From Reichenbachiella agariperforans (GTDB lineage: Bacteria > Bacteroidota > Bacteroidia > Cytophagales > Cyclobacteriaceae), in contig NZ_FRAA01000002.1 of assembly GCF_900142205.1 (NCBI RefSeq), positions 639,058-703,057 of the forward strand: a DNA stretch of 64,000 nt. The letters are read 5' to 3'. Position numbers and translations under genes: made by a program. Positions 43,531 to 52,947 of this stretch are shown one piece after another. Numbering within the stretch: the first letter of the stretch is position 1; each line of letters begins with the position of its first letter. The notes under the pieces are model-generated. The model was not told where the DNA came from. It made no database searches and saw only the letters and a program-made list of their open reading frames with translations.

Positions 43531-44073
43531 ATGGGAAAACAACTCGCGCAGCTTACGCCTGCTTTGGAAGAGTTTATTGCAGCACAAAAAATATTTTTTG
43601 TAGGCACAGCTATGGCGGAAGGACGAGTCAATATTTCGCCCAAGGGAATGGATTCGTTTCGCGTCCTGAGCCCATCCAAAATCATTTGGCTCAATCTCAC
43701 GGGTAGTGGGAATGAAACAGCAACACATCTGCTAGAGAGTGATCGGATGACGATCATGTTTTGCGCCTTTGAGGGGAAGCCTCTGATTCTGCGACTCTAT
43801 GGTCATGCCAAAATTTTTCATCCCCGAGATGAAGGTTATGGTGCATATATTGGGCAATTCCCTGAGATCAAGGGATCTCGTCAGATCATAGAGATGGAGG
43901 TCGATCTCGTACAGACCTCATGTGGCATGGCTGTACCTTTCATGGATTTCAAAGAAGAGCGAACCGAACTGGAGGTGTATTGGCAAAAGCAAGGAGACGA
44001 ACGCATACATACTTATTGGGAAGAAAAGAATACGACTAGCCTCGATGGTCATGAGACGAAGATACTTGGCTAA
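43531..44073 (+). CDS. Pyridoxamine 5'-phosphate oxidase-family (split-barrel flavin-binding) protein
   Basis: 180 residues of the split-barrel FMN-binding fold: KIFFVGTAMAEGRVNISPKGMDSFRVLSPSKIIWLNLTGSGNETATHLLES is characteristic. The C-terminal part has YWEEKNTTSLDG. It binds FMN or F420-like flavins in relatives; the true substrate is unknown and it is not the biosynthetic PdxH. It follows corA by 29 bp. Confidence 0.85.
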   Translation: MGKQLAQLTPALEEFIAAQKIFFVGTAMAEGRVNISPKGMDSFRVLSPSKIIWLNLTGSGNETATHLLESDRMTIMFCAFEGKPLILRLYGHAKIFHPRDEGYGAYIGQFPEIKGSRQIIEMEVDLVQTSCGMAVPFMDFKEERTELEVYWQKQGDERIHTYWEEKNTTSLDGHETKILG

Positions 44074-44187
44074 AAACCGTAGTTAGCTGCTTTGACATTA
44101 CGTGAGTATTATGATTTTCTGTCTTTTGATAGTTCGTTGGTGAATTTGTGGCGTTGAGACTAATTTCATGGTTTAAACAAGAAACTC

Positions 44188-45615
44188 ATGATACGACACA
44201 GTTATTGGTTCATATTTGTAATATTGGTTTTAGGGTGTAAAGAAAATAACCCTCAATCTGATAATGGCTTTGAGGACTCAACGGCTCAGGAATTAACTAT
44301 ATTTTTTGTCAATGACCCTCATGGACAAATAGACAATTTTGCCAAAGTGAAAGCATTGGTAGATGCTGAAAGGAACGAGGGAAATACTTTGCTGCTATGC
44401 GGAGGGGATATTTTTTCGGGAAACCCTATCGTGGATCAGCATGTAGAGAAAGGTTCTCCCATGATCGACCTAATGAACCGGTCGGGGTTCAATGCCAGTG
44501 TGATTGGCAACCATGAGTTTGACTATGGGCCTGAAGTCCTAAAGGAACGAATGGCACAGGCGGAGTTTGAGTGGGTATGTGCCAACATAGATGTGCAGGA
44601 TTCTGGGTTGATACAGCCAGACGACTATGTGACCTTTGAGGTGGGAAGTCTCAAAATCACAGTGTTAGGCTTAGTAGAGACTGGGGGAAAACCAGATGGG
44701 GTTATACCATCATCTCACCCTTGGAGAGTTGCTGACTTTTCTTTTCAGCACTTTTATGACATTGTAGGAGAGTTTTCGGATTTGAAAACCACCGAAGACG
44801 CAGATATGTATATTGCCCTCACGCATCTAGGGTCTAGTTCTGATCGATATTTAGCAGAGAATTTTCCTTATTTTGATTTGATCATTGGAGGACACTCTCA
44901 CCAGATTATTAATGAAGAGGTGTCGGGCATACCGATTGTGCAAAGTGGGTCCTATTTGGCTAATCTTGGAAGAATAGATCTTACAATCGAAAACAAAACC
45001 GTCGTGGAATATGAAGTGTCATTTATCAGTTTAGCGGACGAACAACCCATTGATGAAGACTTACAAAGTATAATATCGAGTTATAATGAAGCGCCAGATT
45101 TAGATGAAGTCGTTGGTTTTTCTGCTGTAGACCATACAGGTACAGAGACAGGGTGTTTTTATACCGATGCGTTGAGAGATTACATGCAGGTTGATTTTTC
45201 GATTCAAAACGGTGGTGGTGTACGATCCACTATTGATAAGGGAGACATTACTCGTTTAGAAATATTCGAGGTAGCCCCGTTCAATAATGGGAGTGTGGTT
45301 TTCATTAAATCAGTGGCAGAGATCAAGGAGTTTTTGATTGGTACAGGTGATGGGTTTCACATGAGTGGAATTACTGTGAATGGAGAATGTGAAGGACTAT
45401 GCATTTATGATGCTGCTGGAGTAGAATTGGAGGACGATGTGATGTTAACCCTCGGAATGAATGATTATATCGCGGCAGTATATGACAGTTACTTTGCCTT
45501 AGAGGATGCTGAAGTCCGAGAGCTGACTACCGCAGAGTCTATTTTGGCCTATCTCAAATCATATGAAGGAACCATTGACTATGATGGTTGTAATCAATAT
45601 CAGTCTGCGGATTAG
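44188..45615 (+). CDS. 5'-nucleotidase / UshA-like metallophosphatase, lipoprotein
   Basis: 475 residues. The leader ends in a lipobox (LVLGC), so it is a lipid-anchored envelope enzyme. The N-terminal calcineurin-like domain has FFVNDPHGQIDN, CGGDIFSGNP, VIGNHEFDYG, ALTHLGSSSD and GGHSHQI; the C-terminal 5'-nucleotidase domain has IQNGGGVRSTIDKGDIT and APFNNGSVV. It dephosphorylates extracellular nucleotides to nucleosides. The usual ND(T/S)HG is ND-PHG here, which keeps the metal-binding Asp and His. Confidence 0.92.
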   Translation: MIRHSYWFIFVILVLGCKENNPQSDNGFEDSTAQELTIFFVNDPHGQIDNFAKVKALVDAERNEGNTLLLCGGDIFSGNPIVDQHVEKGSPMIDLMNRSGFNASVIGNHEFDYGPEVLKERMAQAEFEWVCANIDVQDSGLIQPDDYVTFEVGSLKITVLGLVETGGKPDGVIPSSHPWRVADFSFQHFYDIVGEFSDLKTTEDADMYIALTHLGSSSDRYLAENFPYFDLIIGGHSHQIINEEVSGIPIVQSGSYLANLGRIDLTIENKTVVEYEVSFISLADEQPIDEDLQSIISSYNEAPDLDEVVGFSAVDHTGTETGCFYTDALRDYMQVDFSIQNGGGVRSTIDKGDITRLEIFEVAPFNNGSVVFIKSVAEIKEFLIGTGDGFHMSGITVNGECEGLCIYDAAGVELEDDVMLTLGMNDYIAAVYDSYFALEDAEVRELTTAESILAYLKSYEGTIDYDGCNQYQSAD

Positions 45616-45621
45616 GATATA

Positions 45622-45661
45622 AAAAAAGGTCTAAGAACATTGTGTTCTTAGACCTTTTTTG
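45622..45661. terminator. Bidirectional intrinsic terminator
   Basis: An 18-bp perfect stem with a TTG loop between convergent genes; A-run on one side and T-run on the other serve both strands. Confidence 0.93.
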
Positions 45662-45677
45662 TGGAGTTGATTTATTT

Positions 45678-46967
45678 TTAAGACTGTCTTGACCGTCTTC
45701 TTCTGAATGGTTTTTTGTTACCACCTCCACTGTTGGAATTGTTAGTATTTCCTCCACCACCATTTCCATTTCCACGACGGTTGTGCTGTCCTTTGTTCTG
45801 TGGCTTTTTGCTAGCACCTTTTGGTGGTGCTGTTTCGGTGGGCTCGAACCCTTCAATGATTTCTGCTCCTAGGCTTTGGCCAAGCAGTTTTTCGATATCG
45901 CGTAGGTATTCGATTTCATCAATACTGACGAGGGAAATAGCCTCACCGTTGGCGCCAGCTCTACCTGTACGTCCGATTCTATGTACATAGTCTTCGGGTA
46001 CGTTAGGGAGTTCAAAGTTGATGACGTGTGGGAGTAGAGGAATATCCAACCCACGGGCTGCGATATCTGTCGCTACGAGTACTCGGACAGTTCCTTTTTT
46101 GAATCCATCGAGAGCCTTGGTACGTGCTCCTTGACTTTTGTTGCCATGTATGGCTGCTGAGCTAATCCCTTTTTTCACGAGTACTTCACTGAGGCGATTG
46201 GCTTTGTGTTTTGTTCGGGTGAAAATCAGCACCTGGTGCCAGTCTCCTTCTGTGATCATTTTGATGACTACAGCTGGTTTCTGCTTTTGATCGACACGGT
46301 AGGCTTTTTGAATAACTTTTTCTGCTGTAGTATTTTCTGGTGTAGCCTCTACCAAGACAGGGTTGTGTAGCATGGCACTGGCCAGCTTTTTGATCTCCTT
46401 GGAGAAGGTCGCTGAGAAAAGCAGGTTTTGTCTACGCTCTGGCAACAAGTTGATTATTTTTTTGATATCCCGAGAGAACCCCATGTCGAGCATGCGGTCT
46501 GCTTCGTCGAGTACCATGATCTCTACTTTGTCCAGCGAAAACACCTTCTGGTTGTGTAGATCTAGTAGACGGCCTGGTGTTGCGACCAATACATCTACGC
46601 CCCTGTTGAGTGTTTTGATCTGAGGACCAGCATTGACCCCACCGAATATAACGGTAGAGCGGAGGTCGGTGTACGTACTGTATTCACGTACATTTTCGTA
46701 TACCTGAGCGGCTAGCTCACGCGTGGGCGTGAGGATCAATGCACGTACAGGCCGGTTGCGTAGTTGCTGACCTTGGTTTAGAATTTGTAAGAGTGGGAGG
46801 GTAAACCCTGCCGTCTTACCTGTACCTGTCTGAGCGGAGGCCAAGACGTCTTTTCTTTCTAGTATTTTTGGAATTGCTTTTTCCTGAATAGGAGATGGGC
46901 TCGTATAGCCCTTTTTGGTGATCGCCTCTAATATTTTATCAGAGAGACCTAGTTTTTCAAATGACAT
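45678..46967 (-). CDS. DEAD-box RNA helicase (RhlE-like)
   Basis: 429 residues from the ATG ending at 46967 ([10 protein letters not shown]), the usual N-terminus of this family. Motifs: Q-motif, Walker [19 protein letters not shown] (VLDEADRML), SAT (LFSATFS), ARGLDIP and HRIGRTGR. The C-terminal tail is rich in G, N, K and R (about 385-429), as in cold-adaptive RhlE/CshA types that remodel ribosomal or messenger RNA. A TACCTTTG box lies about 55 bp upstream. It faces the 5'-nucleotidase across a shared terminator. Confidence 0.94.
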   Translation of the reverse strand: MSFEKLGLSDKILEAITKKGYTSPSPIQEKAIPKILERKDVLASAQTGTGKTAGFTLPLLQILNQGQQLRNRPVRALILTPTRELAAQVYENVREYSTYTDLRSTVIFGGVNAGPQIKTLNRGVDVLVATPGRLLDLHNQKVFSLDKVEIMVLDEADRMLDMGFSRDIKKIINLLPERRQNLLFSATFSKEIKKLASAMLHNPVLVEATPENTTAEKVIQKAYRVDQKQKPAVVIKMITEGDWHQVLIFTRTKHKANRLSEVLVKKGISSAAIHGNKSQGARTKALDGFKKGTVRVLVATDIAARGLDIPLLPHVINFELPNVPEDYVHRIGRTGRAGANGEAISLVSIDEIEYLRDIEKLLGQSLGAEIIEGFEPTETAPPKGASKKPQNKGQHNRRGNGNGGGGNTNNSNSGGGNKKPFRRRRSRQS

Positions 46968-47022
46968 ATAATCTGTTAATGAAATGACCATTCATTACAA
47001 ATATCATTTCGTTGTTAAGCTG

Positions 47023-47030
47023 CAAAGGTA
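47023..47030 (-). promoter_or_regulatory. -7 promoter box of the DEAD-box helicase gene
   Basis: TACCTTTG on the minus strand, 56 bp upstream of the ATG, an exact TAnnTTTG match. It leaves a leader of about 50 bases, longer than that of mfd. Confidence 0.45.
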
Positions 47031-47147
47031 CGCTTTAAGTTTCGTATAAAATGATAATGTTTCCATTTCTAGTTGTCATACATTATTTGTGATCGCTGAT
47101 TCGGATCAAAAGAAATGGTCTTAAATTGCCTTTGATAATAGATAGCC

Positions 47148-47621
47148 ATGAAAGCAGCCACAGTCAGAGAACTCAAACAAGTACTAAAAGAAAAGTCAGA
47201 AACCGAACTGATGGAGCTGTGCTTGCAGCTATCTCGCTTCAAAAAGGAGAACAAAGAGCTCCTGACCTACCTCCTGTATGAGGCACAAGATGAGGCATCC
47301 TATATCGAAAGTGTGAAGCTGGAGATGGATGAATTGTTTGCCGAAATCAACAACGCTAGTTACTACTATATCAACAAAAGTGCGCGTAAGATTCTGCGGA
47401 TAACCAAAAAATATATACGCTATTCGAAGAAAAAGGAGACCGAGGTGGAGTTGTTAACTTACTACTGCCAATCGCTAATTGACTTTGATCCTCCGCTGCA
47501 GCGCAATACCACGCTATTCAATATCTATCAACGCCAAATGACAGCTATTCGAAAATCCGTAGCTACGCTACATGAAGACCTTCAGTATGACTACACGGTG
47601 ATTTTGGACCGAATGGTGTGA
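47148..47621 (+). CDS. Conserved hypothetical helical protein
   Basis: 157 residues, mostly helical and rich in Lys, Glu and Tyr (LKQVLKEKSETELMELCLQLSRFKKENKELLTYLLYEAQ). It has no signal peptide and no membrane segment. I do not recognise a named family, though similar proteins seem conserved in Cytophagales. It lies 62 bp before the sodium symporter and may share its transcript. Confidence 0.7.
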   Translation: MKAATVRELKQVLKEKSETELMELCLQLSRFKKENKELLTYLLYEAQDEASYIESVKLEMDELFAEINNASYYYINKSARKILRITKKYIRYSKKKETEVELLTYYCQSLIDFDPPLQRNTTLFNIYQRQMTAIRKSVATLHEDLQYDYTVILDRMV

Positions 47622-47682
47622 AATTGACTGGTGAGCACAATTTGCTTAAATTGCAGCCATATAGTTTAATATTGAAATATCT

Positions 47683-49080
47683 ATGATTGTAGTATTTGTG
47701 CTCATGTTGCTTCTATTCGCTGGGATAGGAGTTGGTTCTTCTATTCAAAAACAAAAAAACACCAAAGATTATCTGCTCGCAGGTCAGGATGTGAAACCTT
47801 GGCTGGTAGCTCTCTCTGCTGTAGCGACTAACAACAGTGGTTATATGTTCATCGGGATGATAGGCTATACTTATGTGGCAGGACTAGAGTCTGTCTGGTT
47901 GATGGTGGGCTGGATATTGGGAGATTTTATGGGTTCGATGCTGGTGTATGGTAAGCTGCGTGACTTGAGCGCCAAGTACAATATTCTGAGTTTTGGAAGT
48001 TTAATTGCTAATCATGAGGGTAAGATTATAAAGAGTATACGTCTACTGAGTGGGCTGATCAGTTTTGTGTTTTTGAGCACGTATGCTGCGGCTCAGTTTA
48101 GTGCTGGAGGAAAGGCACTGGCGGTGACATTGCACTGGGATCAATGGATTGGCGTGGTTTCGGGGGCTGTTTTGGTGCTATTGTATTGTTTTTCGGGGGG
48201 AATACGGGCTTCAATCTGGACGGATGCTGCACAGTCGATCGTGATGTTTATCGCTATGGGTACTTTGCTATACTATGCGGTGGATTATAGTGGAGGCTGG
48301 ACCGAAACCATTACTAGCCTGAGAGAAGTCAAAGTAGGCTATATGAGTCTTTTTAATCCAGAAATCTCTTTATCAGCCTCATTACTGGTGGCGGTCGGTT
48401 GGTTGTTTGCAGGGTTTGGAGTCGTCGGTCAGCCGCACATCATGGTGCGCTATATGACGCTCGATAGTACAAAGAATATCAAAAAAGTAAGGATGTATTA
48501 CTACTCATGGTTTACGGGATTTTATGCCTTGGCCATAGGCGTAGGGCTGTTGTCTCGTATCGTACTGACAGGTGAAGGTGATTTCGATCCTGAGTTAGCA
48601 CTTCCGATGATGTCGATGCGGTTGCTGCCCGACTATTTAGTGGGGATTATGCTAGCAGGGATATTTGCCGCGACGATTTCTACAGCTGATTCTCTAGTGA
48701 TCAGTTGTACTTCCTCGTTATCCAATGACATCTTTCCGCAGTTCAAGAACAGTTATCGCATCAGCAAGCTGTTTACGATAGGGATTACGCTATTTGCAGT
48801 GGGTATATCATTGTATGGGCATAGCAGTGTCTTTGAGATCGTGATTTATGCTTGGGCGGTATTGGGAACGGTATTTGGTCCTGTGATCACGATGCGTATG
48901 CTCAACAAGCCCGTCAATGCAAATACGACACTGGCGATGATGATCTCGGCTGGGGTAGTTACGCTAGGCTGGAATTTTATTGGTTGGGGAAGTATTGTCT
49001 ATGAAATGATGCCAGGGATCATCACAGGGTTTGCAGTGTATTTTATCTCTAGAATTGGAGTTAAGAGTCAAGACAACTAG
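47683..49080 (+). CDS. Sodium:solute symporter (SSS family, PutP-like)
   Basis: 465 residues with about 13 transmembrane helices. SSS signatures are clear: TKDYLLAGQDVKPWLVALSAVATNNSGYMFIGMIGYTYVAG and GFGVVGQPHIMVRYM, and AGIFAATISTADSLVISCTSSLSND with the Na+-binding serine/threonine pairs. PutP-type members import proline with sodium, which would serve both nutrition and osmoprotection. Substrate not proven. A strong hairpin follows the stop. Confidence 0.92.
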   Translation: MIVVFVLMLLLFAGIGVGSSIQKQKNTKDYLLAGQDVKPWLVALSAVATNNSGYMFIGMIGYTYVAGLESVWLMVGWILGDFMGSMLVYGKLRDLSAKYNILSFGSLIANHEGKIIKSIRLLSGLISFVFLSTYAAAQFSAGGKALAVTLHWDQWIGVVSGAVLVLLYCFSGGIRASIWTDAAQSIVMFIAMGTLLYYAVDYSGGWTETITSLREVKVGYMSLFNPEISLSASLLVAVGWLFAGFGVVGQPHIMVRYMTLDSTKNIKKVRMYYYSWFTGFYALAIGVGLLSRIVLTGEGDFDPELALPMMSMRLLPDYLVGIMLAGIFAATISTADSLVISCTSSLSNDIFPQFKNSYRISKLFTIGITLFAVGISLYGHSSVFEIVIYAWAVLGTVFGPVITMRMLNKPVNANTTLAMMISAGVVTLGWNFIGWGSIVYEMMPGIITGFAVYFISRIGVKSQDN

Positions 49081-49140
49081 AGCTTAGTATCAAGATTTTT
49101 ACGTTGATGGGTGGACTCTCAATCAATTAGAAATGAAAAG

Positions 49141-49180
49141 CCCTGTCAGCGTGCTACACGCTAACAGGGCCATTTTTTTA
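49141..49180. terminator. Terminator between the symporter and marC
   Basis: CCCTGT and ACAGGG, and inside AGCGTG and CACGCT, form an interrupted stem followed by CCATTTTTTT. It should end the symporter transcript and may also serve marC on the other strand. Confidence 0.8.
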
Positions 49181-49185
49181 GAAGG

Positions 49186-49803
49186 CTAAAACTTGGCCAC
49201 CCATGCTTTGATTCCGCTCATGATCATCTCTATGGAGAAGGTACCGATCAACAGTGCAGCGACTCGACCGATGATATCGATGTATTTGAGCAGTAACGCT
49301 TCGTTCTTCTTTTTTACTTTGGTGTAAAGTTCTTTGAGGAGGATTACCGTGGTGATGCAGACGACTAATGATACCAATATAATCCCAATGGCGGGGACGT
49401 AATCTAGCCTTTGACCTACGATGATACTCGCACTGATGGTGCCAGGCCCTACCATGATAGGCATGACGATACCACCTTGTACATATTTGGGCTCTCCACG
49501 GAGGCTTTTGATTGCTTTGTTACCATCGAATACATATTTAACCCCTGTGATTAAAAAGATAATCCCACCGAAAATCTGGAAGGAGGCAAAGTCAGCTTTG
49601 AACAGCGTATTAAAGATTTCATTGCCTAGTACAGCGAAAATCACATAACACCCACCGCTGATTATACCAGCACGGATTAGTACCGTCGCGAAGGTTTTGG
49701 AGTCGAGCTCCTCGATCAGGTCTATGAGATAGACGATAAGCAAGAAGGGGTTGAGCATGAAAAGCATAAGTCCCAAAGAGTCGTAAAATGCGTCGTTGAG
49801 CAT
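49186..49803 (-). CDS. MarC-family integral membrane protein
   Basis: 205 residues with six transmembrane helices, the MarC (UPF0056) pattern: LMLFMLNPFLLIVYL at the N-terminus, GGIIFLITGVKYVF, then GGIVMPIMVGPGTISASIIVG, a family hallmark. The role is not settled; amino-acid efflux has been proposed for related proteins. It sits downstream of ectD on the same strand (about 110 bp), beyond the end of that operon. Confidence 0.9.
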   Translation of the reverse strand: MLNDAFYDSLGLMLFMLNPFLLIVYLIDLIEELDSKTFATVLIRAGIISGGCYVIFAVLGNEIFNTLFKADFASFQIFGGIIFLITGVKYVFDGNKAIKSLRGEPKYVQGGIVMPIMVGPGTISASIIVGQRLDYVPAIGIILVSLVVCITTVILLKELYTKVKKKNEALLLKYIDIIGRVAALLIGTFSIEMIMSGIKAWVAKF

Positions 49804-49913
49804 GTGTCTGTTGTTTAATGATACAAGTGTGAAGTTATAAAAAAAGGTTTACGGAGTGAGTAATGTTCAATCCGTAAACCTTTCGTAAATGTATTCTAGA
49901 GCTTGCTATTCGC

Positions 49914-50783
49914 TTACCTATGTCCAATAAAATCTGGTCGTGGCTTGGTACCCCCGAATGGCTGCTCTAATCGGTTTGACTCGGCATTGAGTACGAAGAA
50001 GATATTTCTCCGTGGCAGTGGCGTGATGTTGCCATTAGAGCCATGTAACGTGTTACAGTCGAACAGAATCAAAGATCCAGGAGGACATTCAGCTACTACG
50101 ATTCCATTTTCATTATAGCATTTGATGAGGCTTTCCTGATCAGGCACACCATATTCCTGTTTGCGCAGCGAGTCTTTATAATGCTCCTCTGGTGTTTCGC
50201 CGATGCAGCTCACGAATCTTTTGTGTGAACCTGGGATCAGCATCAGAGACCCGTTGTAACTTTTGTTTTCTGTCATAGTGATCAGACAACTGATAGCACG
50301 CATGCGAGGCATACCATCTTCTACATGCCAAGTCTCGAAATCAGAATGCCAGTAGAATTCTTTCCCTTTGAATCCTGGTTTGGCGTTGATTCTAGCCTGA
50401 TGTACGTAGGTTTTGTCGTCTAACAAGTACTCTACCTTGTCCTTGATCCGTGGATCGTTGGTCAGTGCTTTGTATTTGTCGCTAAACTTGTGTGCAGCGA
50501 AGATGGATCGAACGGTTCGGCTTTCTGGTTCTTTGATGAACTCTTGTTTGGCCGACAGGATAGGGTCATTCCCTAGTCGTTCGAACTCTTCGTTGTACTG
50601 ATCTATTTCCTCTTGAGAGAAAACACTGTTGATGATTAAAAATCCGTCGCGTTCAAAACTGTCGATTTGCTCTCTTGTTAATGCATCGGTTCTTTTGTCC
50701 TTGGCATATACGACAGGATCTTGTCTGTCTATCCACCGAGCTGTTGCCTGGGTACGTGACGGATACAAGTCTTCTATTACCAT
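49914..50783 (-). CDS. ectD: Ectoine hydroxylase
   Basis: 289 residues. The EctD signature FYWHSDFETWHVEDGMPRMR is present with iron ligands His146 and Asp148; the third ligand is His248 in TLHGSN and the 2-oxoglutarate-binding arginine is probably Arg259. It converts ectoine into 5-hydroxyectoine using Fe(II), O2 and 2-oxoglutarate, giving a solute that protects better against heat and desiccation. It lies 8 bp after ectC, last gene of the cluster. Confidence 0.96.
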   Translation of the reverse strand: MVIEDLYPSRTQATARWIDRQDPVVYAKDKRTDALTREQIDSFERDGFLIINSVFSQEEIDQYNEEFERLGNDPILSAKQEFIKEPESRTVRSIFAAHKFSDKYKALTNDPRIKDKVEYLLDDKTYVHQARINAKPGFKGKEFYWHSDFETWHVEDGMPRMRAISCLITMTENKSYNGSLMLIPGSHKRFVSCIGETPEEHYKDSLRKQEYGVPDQESLIKCYNENGIVVAECPPGSLILFDCNTLHGSNGNITPLPRRNIFFVLNAESNRLEQPFGGTKPRPDFIGHR

Positions 50784-50791
50784 AGTTGTTT

Positions 50792-51193
50792 TTAATTTAA
50801 AACCTCATCTTCCTCGACGATCGAGTAGCTGCCATCGGGGTTATGTTTTTCTTGCCCAGTGACGGGAGGATTGAACACACACATGACGGTCATTTCGGAG
50901 ATTCCTTCTAAAATATGTTTGTCATTTTCGTTGAGGGCATACATGGTGCCAGGTTTGATATCCCAAGACTCGCCACTGGCAAGTGCTGTGATTTTGCCTT
51001 CTCCCTTGACACAGTACACTGCTTCAAAATGATTTTTATAATGCATTTCGAGTTTGGCACCTTCCTCGATGATGGTTTCATGAAACGAAAAACCCATCTT
51101 ATCTTTTTTCAAAAGATACCTTCTACTCGTCCAGCCATCAGATTTCACCTCATTGCCTGATGCTTGGATTTCCTCTAATGTTCTTACTATCAT
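50792..51193 (-). CDS. ectC: L-ectoine synthase
   Basis: 133 residues with a cupin fold. The iron-binding trio of EctC corresponds to Glu57 (HYKNHFEAVYCV), Tyr85 and His93 (MYALNENDKHIL). It closes the ring of N-gamma-acetyl-2,4-diaminobutyrate by water elimination to give ectoine. It overlaps the ectB stop by 4 bp (ATGA type). Length fits the family (about 130). Confidence 0.96.
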   Translation of the reverse strand: MIVRTLEEIQASGNEVKSDGWTSRRYLLKKDKMGFSFHETIIEEGAKLEMHYKNHFEAVYCVKGEGKITALASGESWDIKPGTMYALNENDKHILEGISEMTVMCVFNPPVTGQEKHNPDGSYSIVEEDEVLN

Positions 51194-52455
51194 ACTAATT
51201 CTACTTTATTTATGCTTTGTACAGCTTGTTCAAAAATTTTAATTCCTTCGTTGAGATAATTGTCATGAATGTTTAGCGGAGGCAAAAATTTGATAATGTT
51301 GCCATTAGAGCCACAGGTTTCGATGATCAGTCCATTGTCAAATGCCTCAGCAGTGATACTACTGGCTGTTTCTGCATCGGCACACTCTACCGCAGCGATG
51401 AGCCCCTTACCTCTGACATCTGTGATGATCTCTTTATGGTCTTCACCTATTTGCTTCAATATTCTGAGCAGTTTGCTCGACTTGGCTAGTGTTTCTTTGG
51501 TGAACTCATCGTCCTTCCAGTACTTGATGATGGCCTCTGCCGCTGTGACAAATGCGAGGTTGTTTCCTCTAAATGTCCCTGTGTGCTGACCAGGCTTCCA
51601 ATCATCGATCTCTGGTTTGATCAGTAGCAGTGACATAGGTAGTCCGTACCCACTCAGTGATTTAGACAGTGTCACCATGTCTGGGTAGATACCGGCATCT
51701 TCGAAACTGAAGAAGTTACCTGTACGACCACAACCTACTTGAATATCATCTACGATCATCAAGATGTCATGTTTTTCGGTGATTCTTCTGAGCTTTTGAA
51801 GCCATTCTTTTGGAGCAATGTTCACACCGCCCTCTCCCTGGATAGTCTCCAGAATGATTGCCGCTGGAATATCTGTACCACTACCTGAGTCACTTAGGAT
51901 TTTGTCCAAATAGTCTGCCGAGTCAAAATCTCCATCTAAGAAGCCATAGTATGGGATAAAGGTCGTGAACTGGTTAAGTTCATTTTCCAATCCTTTTCTA
52001 TAATGTGCATTGGCCGTTAACCTCAGTGCACCCTTGCTATGACCATGGTAGCCATTGGTGAAGGTAATGATGTTGGTACGACCCGTTACGATCTGAGCTA
52101 GTTTGATGGCTGCTTCTACCGTATTGGTACCTGTTGGCCCTGTGAATTGCATCTTGTACTTCAACTCTCTGGGTTCGAGGATGTATTTGTTGAAGATGTT
52201 GATGAAATGCTCTTTGGCCTCTGTTGAAAGGTCCAGTCCATGGGTTACACCATTTTTGTCGATGTAATCCATTAGTTTCATTTTGAAGAACGGGTTATTG
52301 TGACCGTAGTTTAGTGCGCCGGCTCCTGCCAAGAAATCAATATACTGCTTGTGATCTGTGTCGTGAATAACTGCACCGTTGGCGCTAGTGAATGTAACGG
52401 GAAAGCTTCTGCTGTACCCTCTTACATTTGATTCGTGTTTTTTTACCTGTTCCAT
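51190..52455 (-). CDS. ectB: Diaminobutyrate--2-oxoglutarate transaminase
   Basis: 421 residues, class III aminotransferase. PLP-binding lysine is Lys265 in LSKSLSGYG, preceded by DDIQVGCGRTGNFFSFE. It makes L-2,4-diaminobutyrate from L-aspartate-4-semialdehyde and glutamate, the first committed step of ectoine synthesis. It follows ectA by 6 bp and overlaps ectC. No aspartokinase gene (ask_ect) is attached to the cluster. Confidence 0.97.
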   Translation of the reverse strand: MEQVKKHESNVRGYSRSFPVTFTSANGAVIHDTDHKQYIDFLAGAGALNYGHNNPFFKMKLMDYIDKNGVTHGLDLSTEAKEHFINIFNKYILEPRELKYKMQFTGPTGTNTVEAAIKLAQIVTGRTNIITFTNGYHGHSKGALRLTANAHYRKGLENELNQFTTFIPYYGFLDGDFDSADYLDKILSDSGSGTDIPAAIILETIQGEGGVNIAPKEWLQKLRRITEKHDILMIVDDIQVGCGRTGNFFSFEDAGIYPDMVTLSKSLSGYGLPMSLLLIKPEIDDWKPGQHTGTFRGNNLAFVTAAEAIIKYWKDDEFTKETLAKSSKLLRILKQIGEDHKEIITDVRGKGLIAAVECADAETASSITAEAFDNGLIIETCGSNGNIIKFLPPLNIHDNYLNEGIKIFEQAVQSINKVELV

Positions 52456-52461
52456 TATTTT

Positions 52462-52947
52462 TTAATAGTTCAATTTCCCGATGTTGTATATGTATTCTGA
52501 CTCATGACTGTCGTTGAAGTCATCAGCCGCTATGTACATTTCTTTGTCAATAGATGCCCCGTAGGACTTGGCTATTGATTTGAAAAGTGCTTGCGACCCC
52601 AGATTGTCGTCTGAAATGGTCGCCTGTAAGTATTCGAATTTTTTGTCTTGATTGTCTAGGACGAATTGTAGCATCTTTTTGGCCATCCCTCTTTTTTGTA
52701 TCAAGGGGTCAGTACATATCTGCCAAGCGAATAGTGTATTGGCTTGATCTTGACGAGGCAGACAAGAGGCAAATCCTAAAATACCAGAATGATCCGGTGA
52801 GGTAATGATCGCACAATGATCCTGATAGAGATCTGCTAGCATAAAGTAGCAGTACTCTGAGTTGAGGTCTAGATTACCTGTGCGTTTGATAAGTTTCCAA
52901 ATTTCTTTTCCATCTGTAATTTGAGGTTTCCCAATTTTTAGATTCAT
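52462..52947 (-). CDS. ectA: Diaminobutyrate acetyltransferase
   Basis: 161 residues of the GNAT fold. The start (LKIGKPQITDGKEIWKLIKRTGNLDLNSEYCYFML) is typical of EctA, as is LIQKRGMAKKMLQFVLD for the acetyl-CoA loop. It acetylates diaminobutyrate at the gamma nitrogen. Its start overlaps the ectR stop by 4 bp. Confidence 0.95.
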   Translation of the reverse strand: MNLKIGKPQITDGKEIWKLIKRTGNLDLNSEYCYFMLADLYQDHCAIITSPDHSGILGFASCLPRQDQANTLFAWQICTDPLIQKRGMAKKMLQFVLDNQDKKFEYLQATISDDNLGSQALFKSIAKSYGASIDKEMYIAADDFNDSHESEYIYNIGKLNY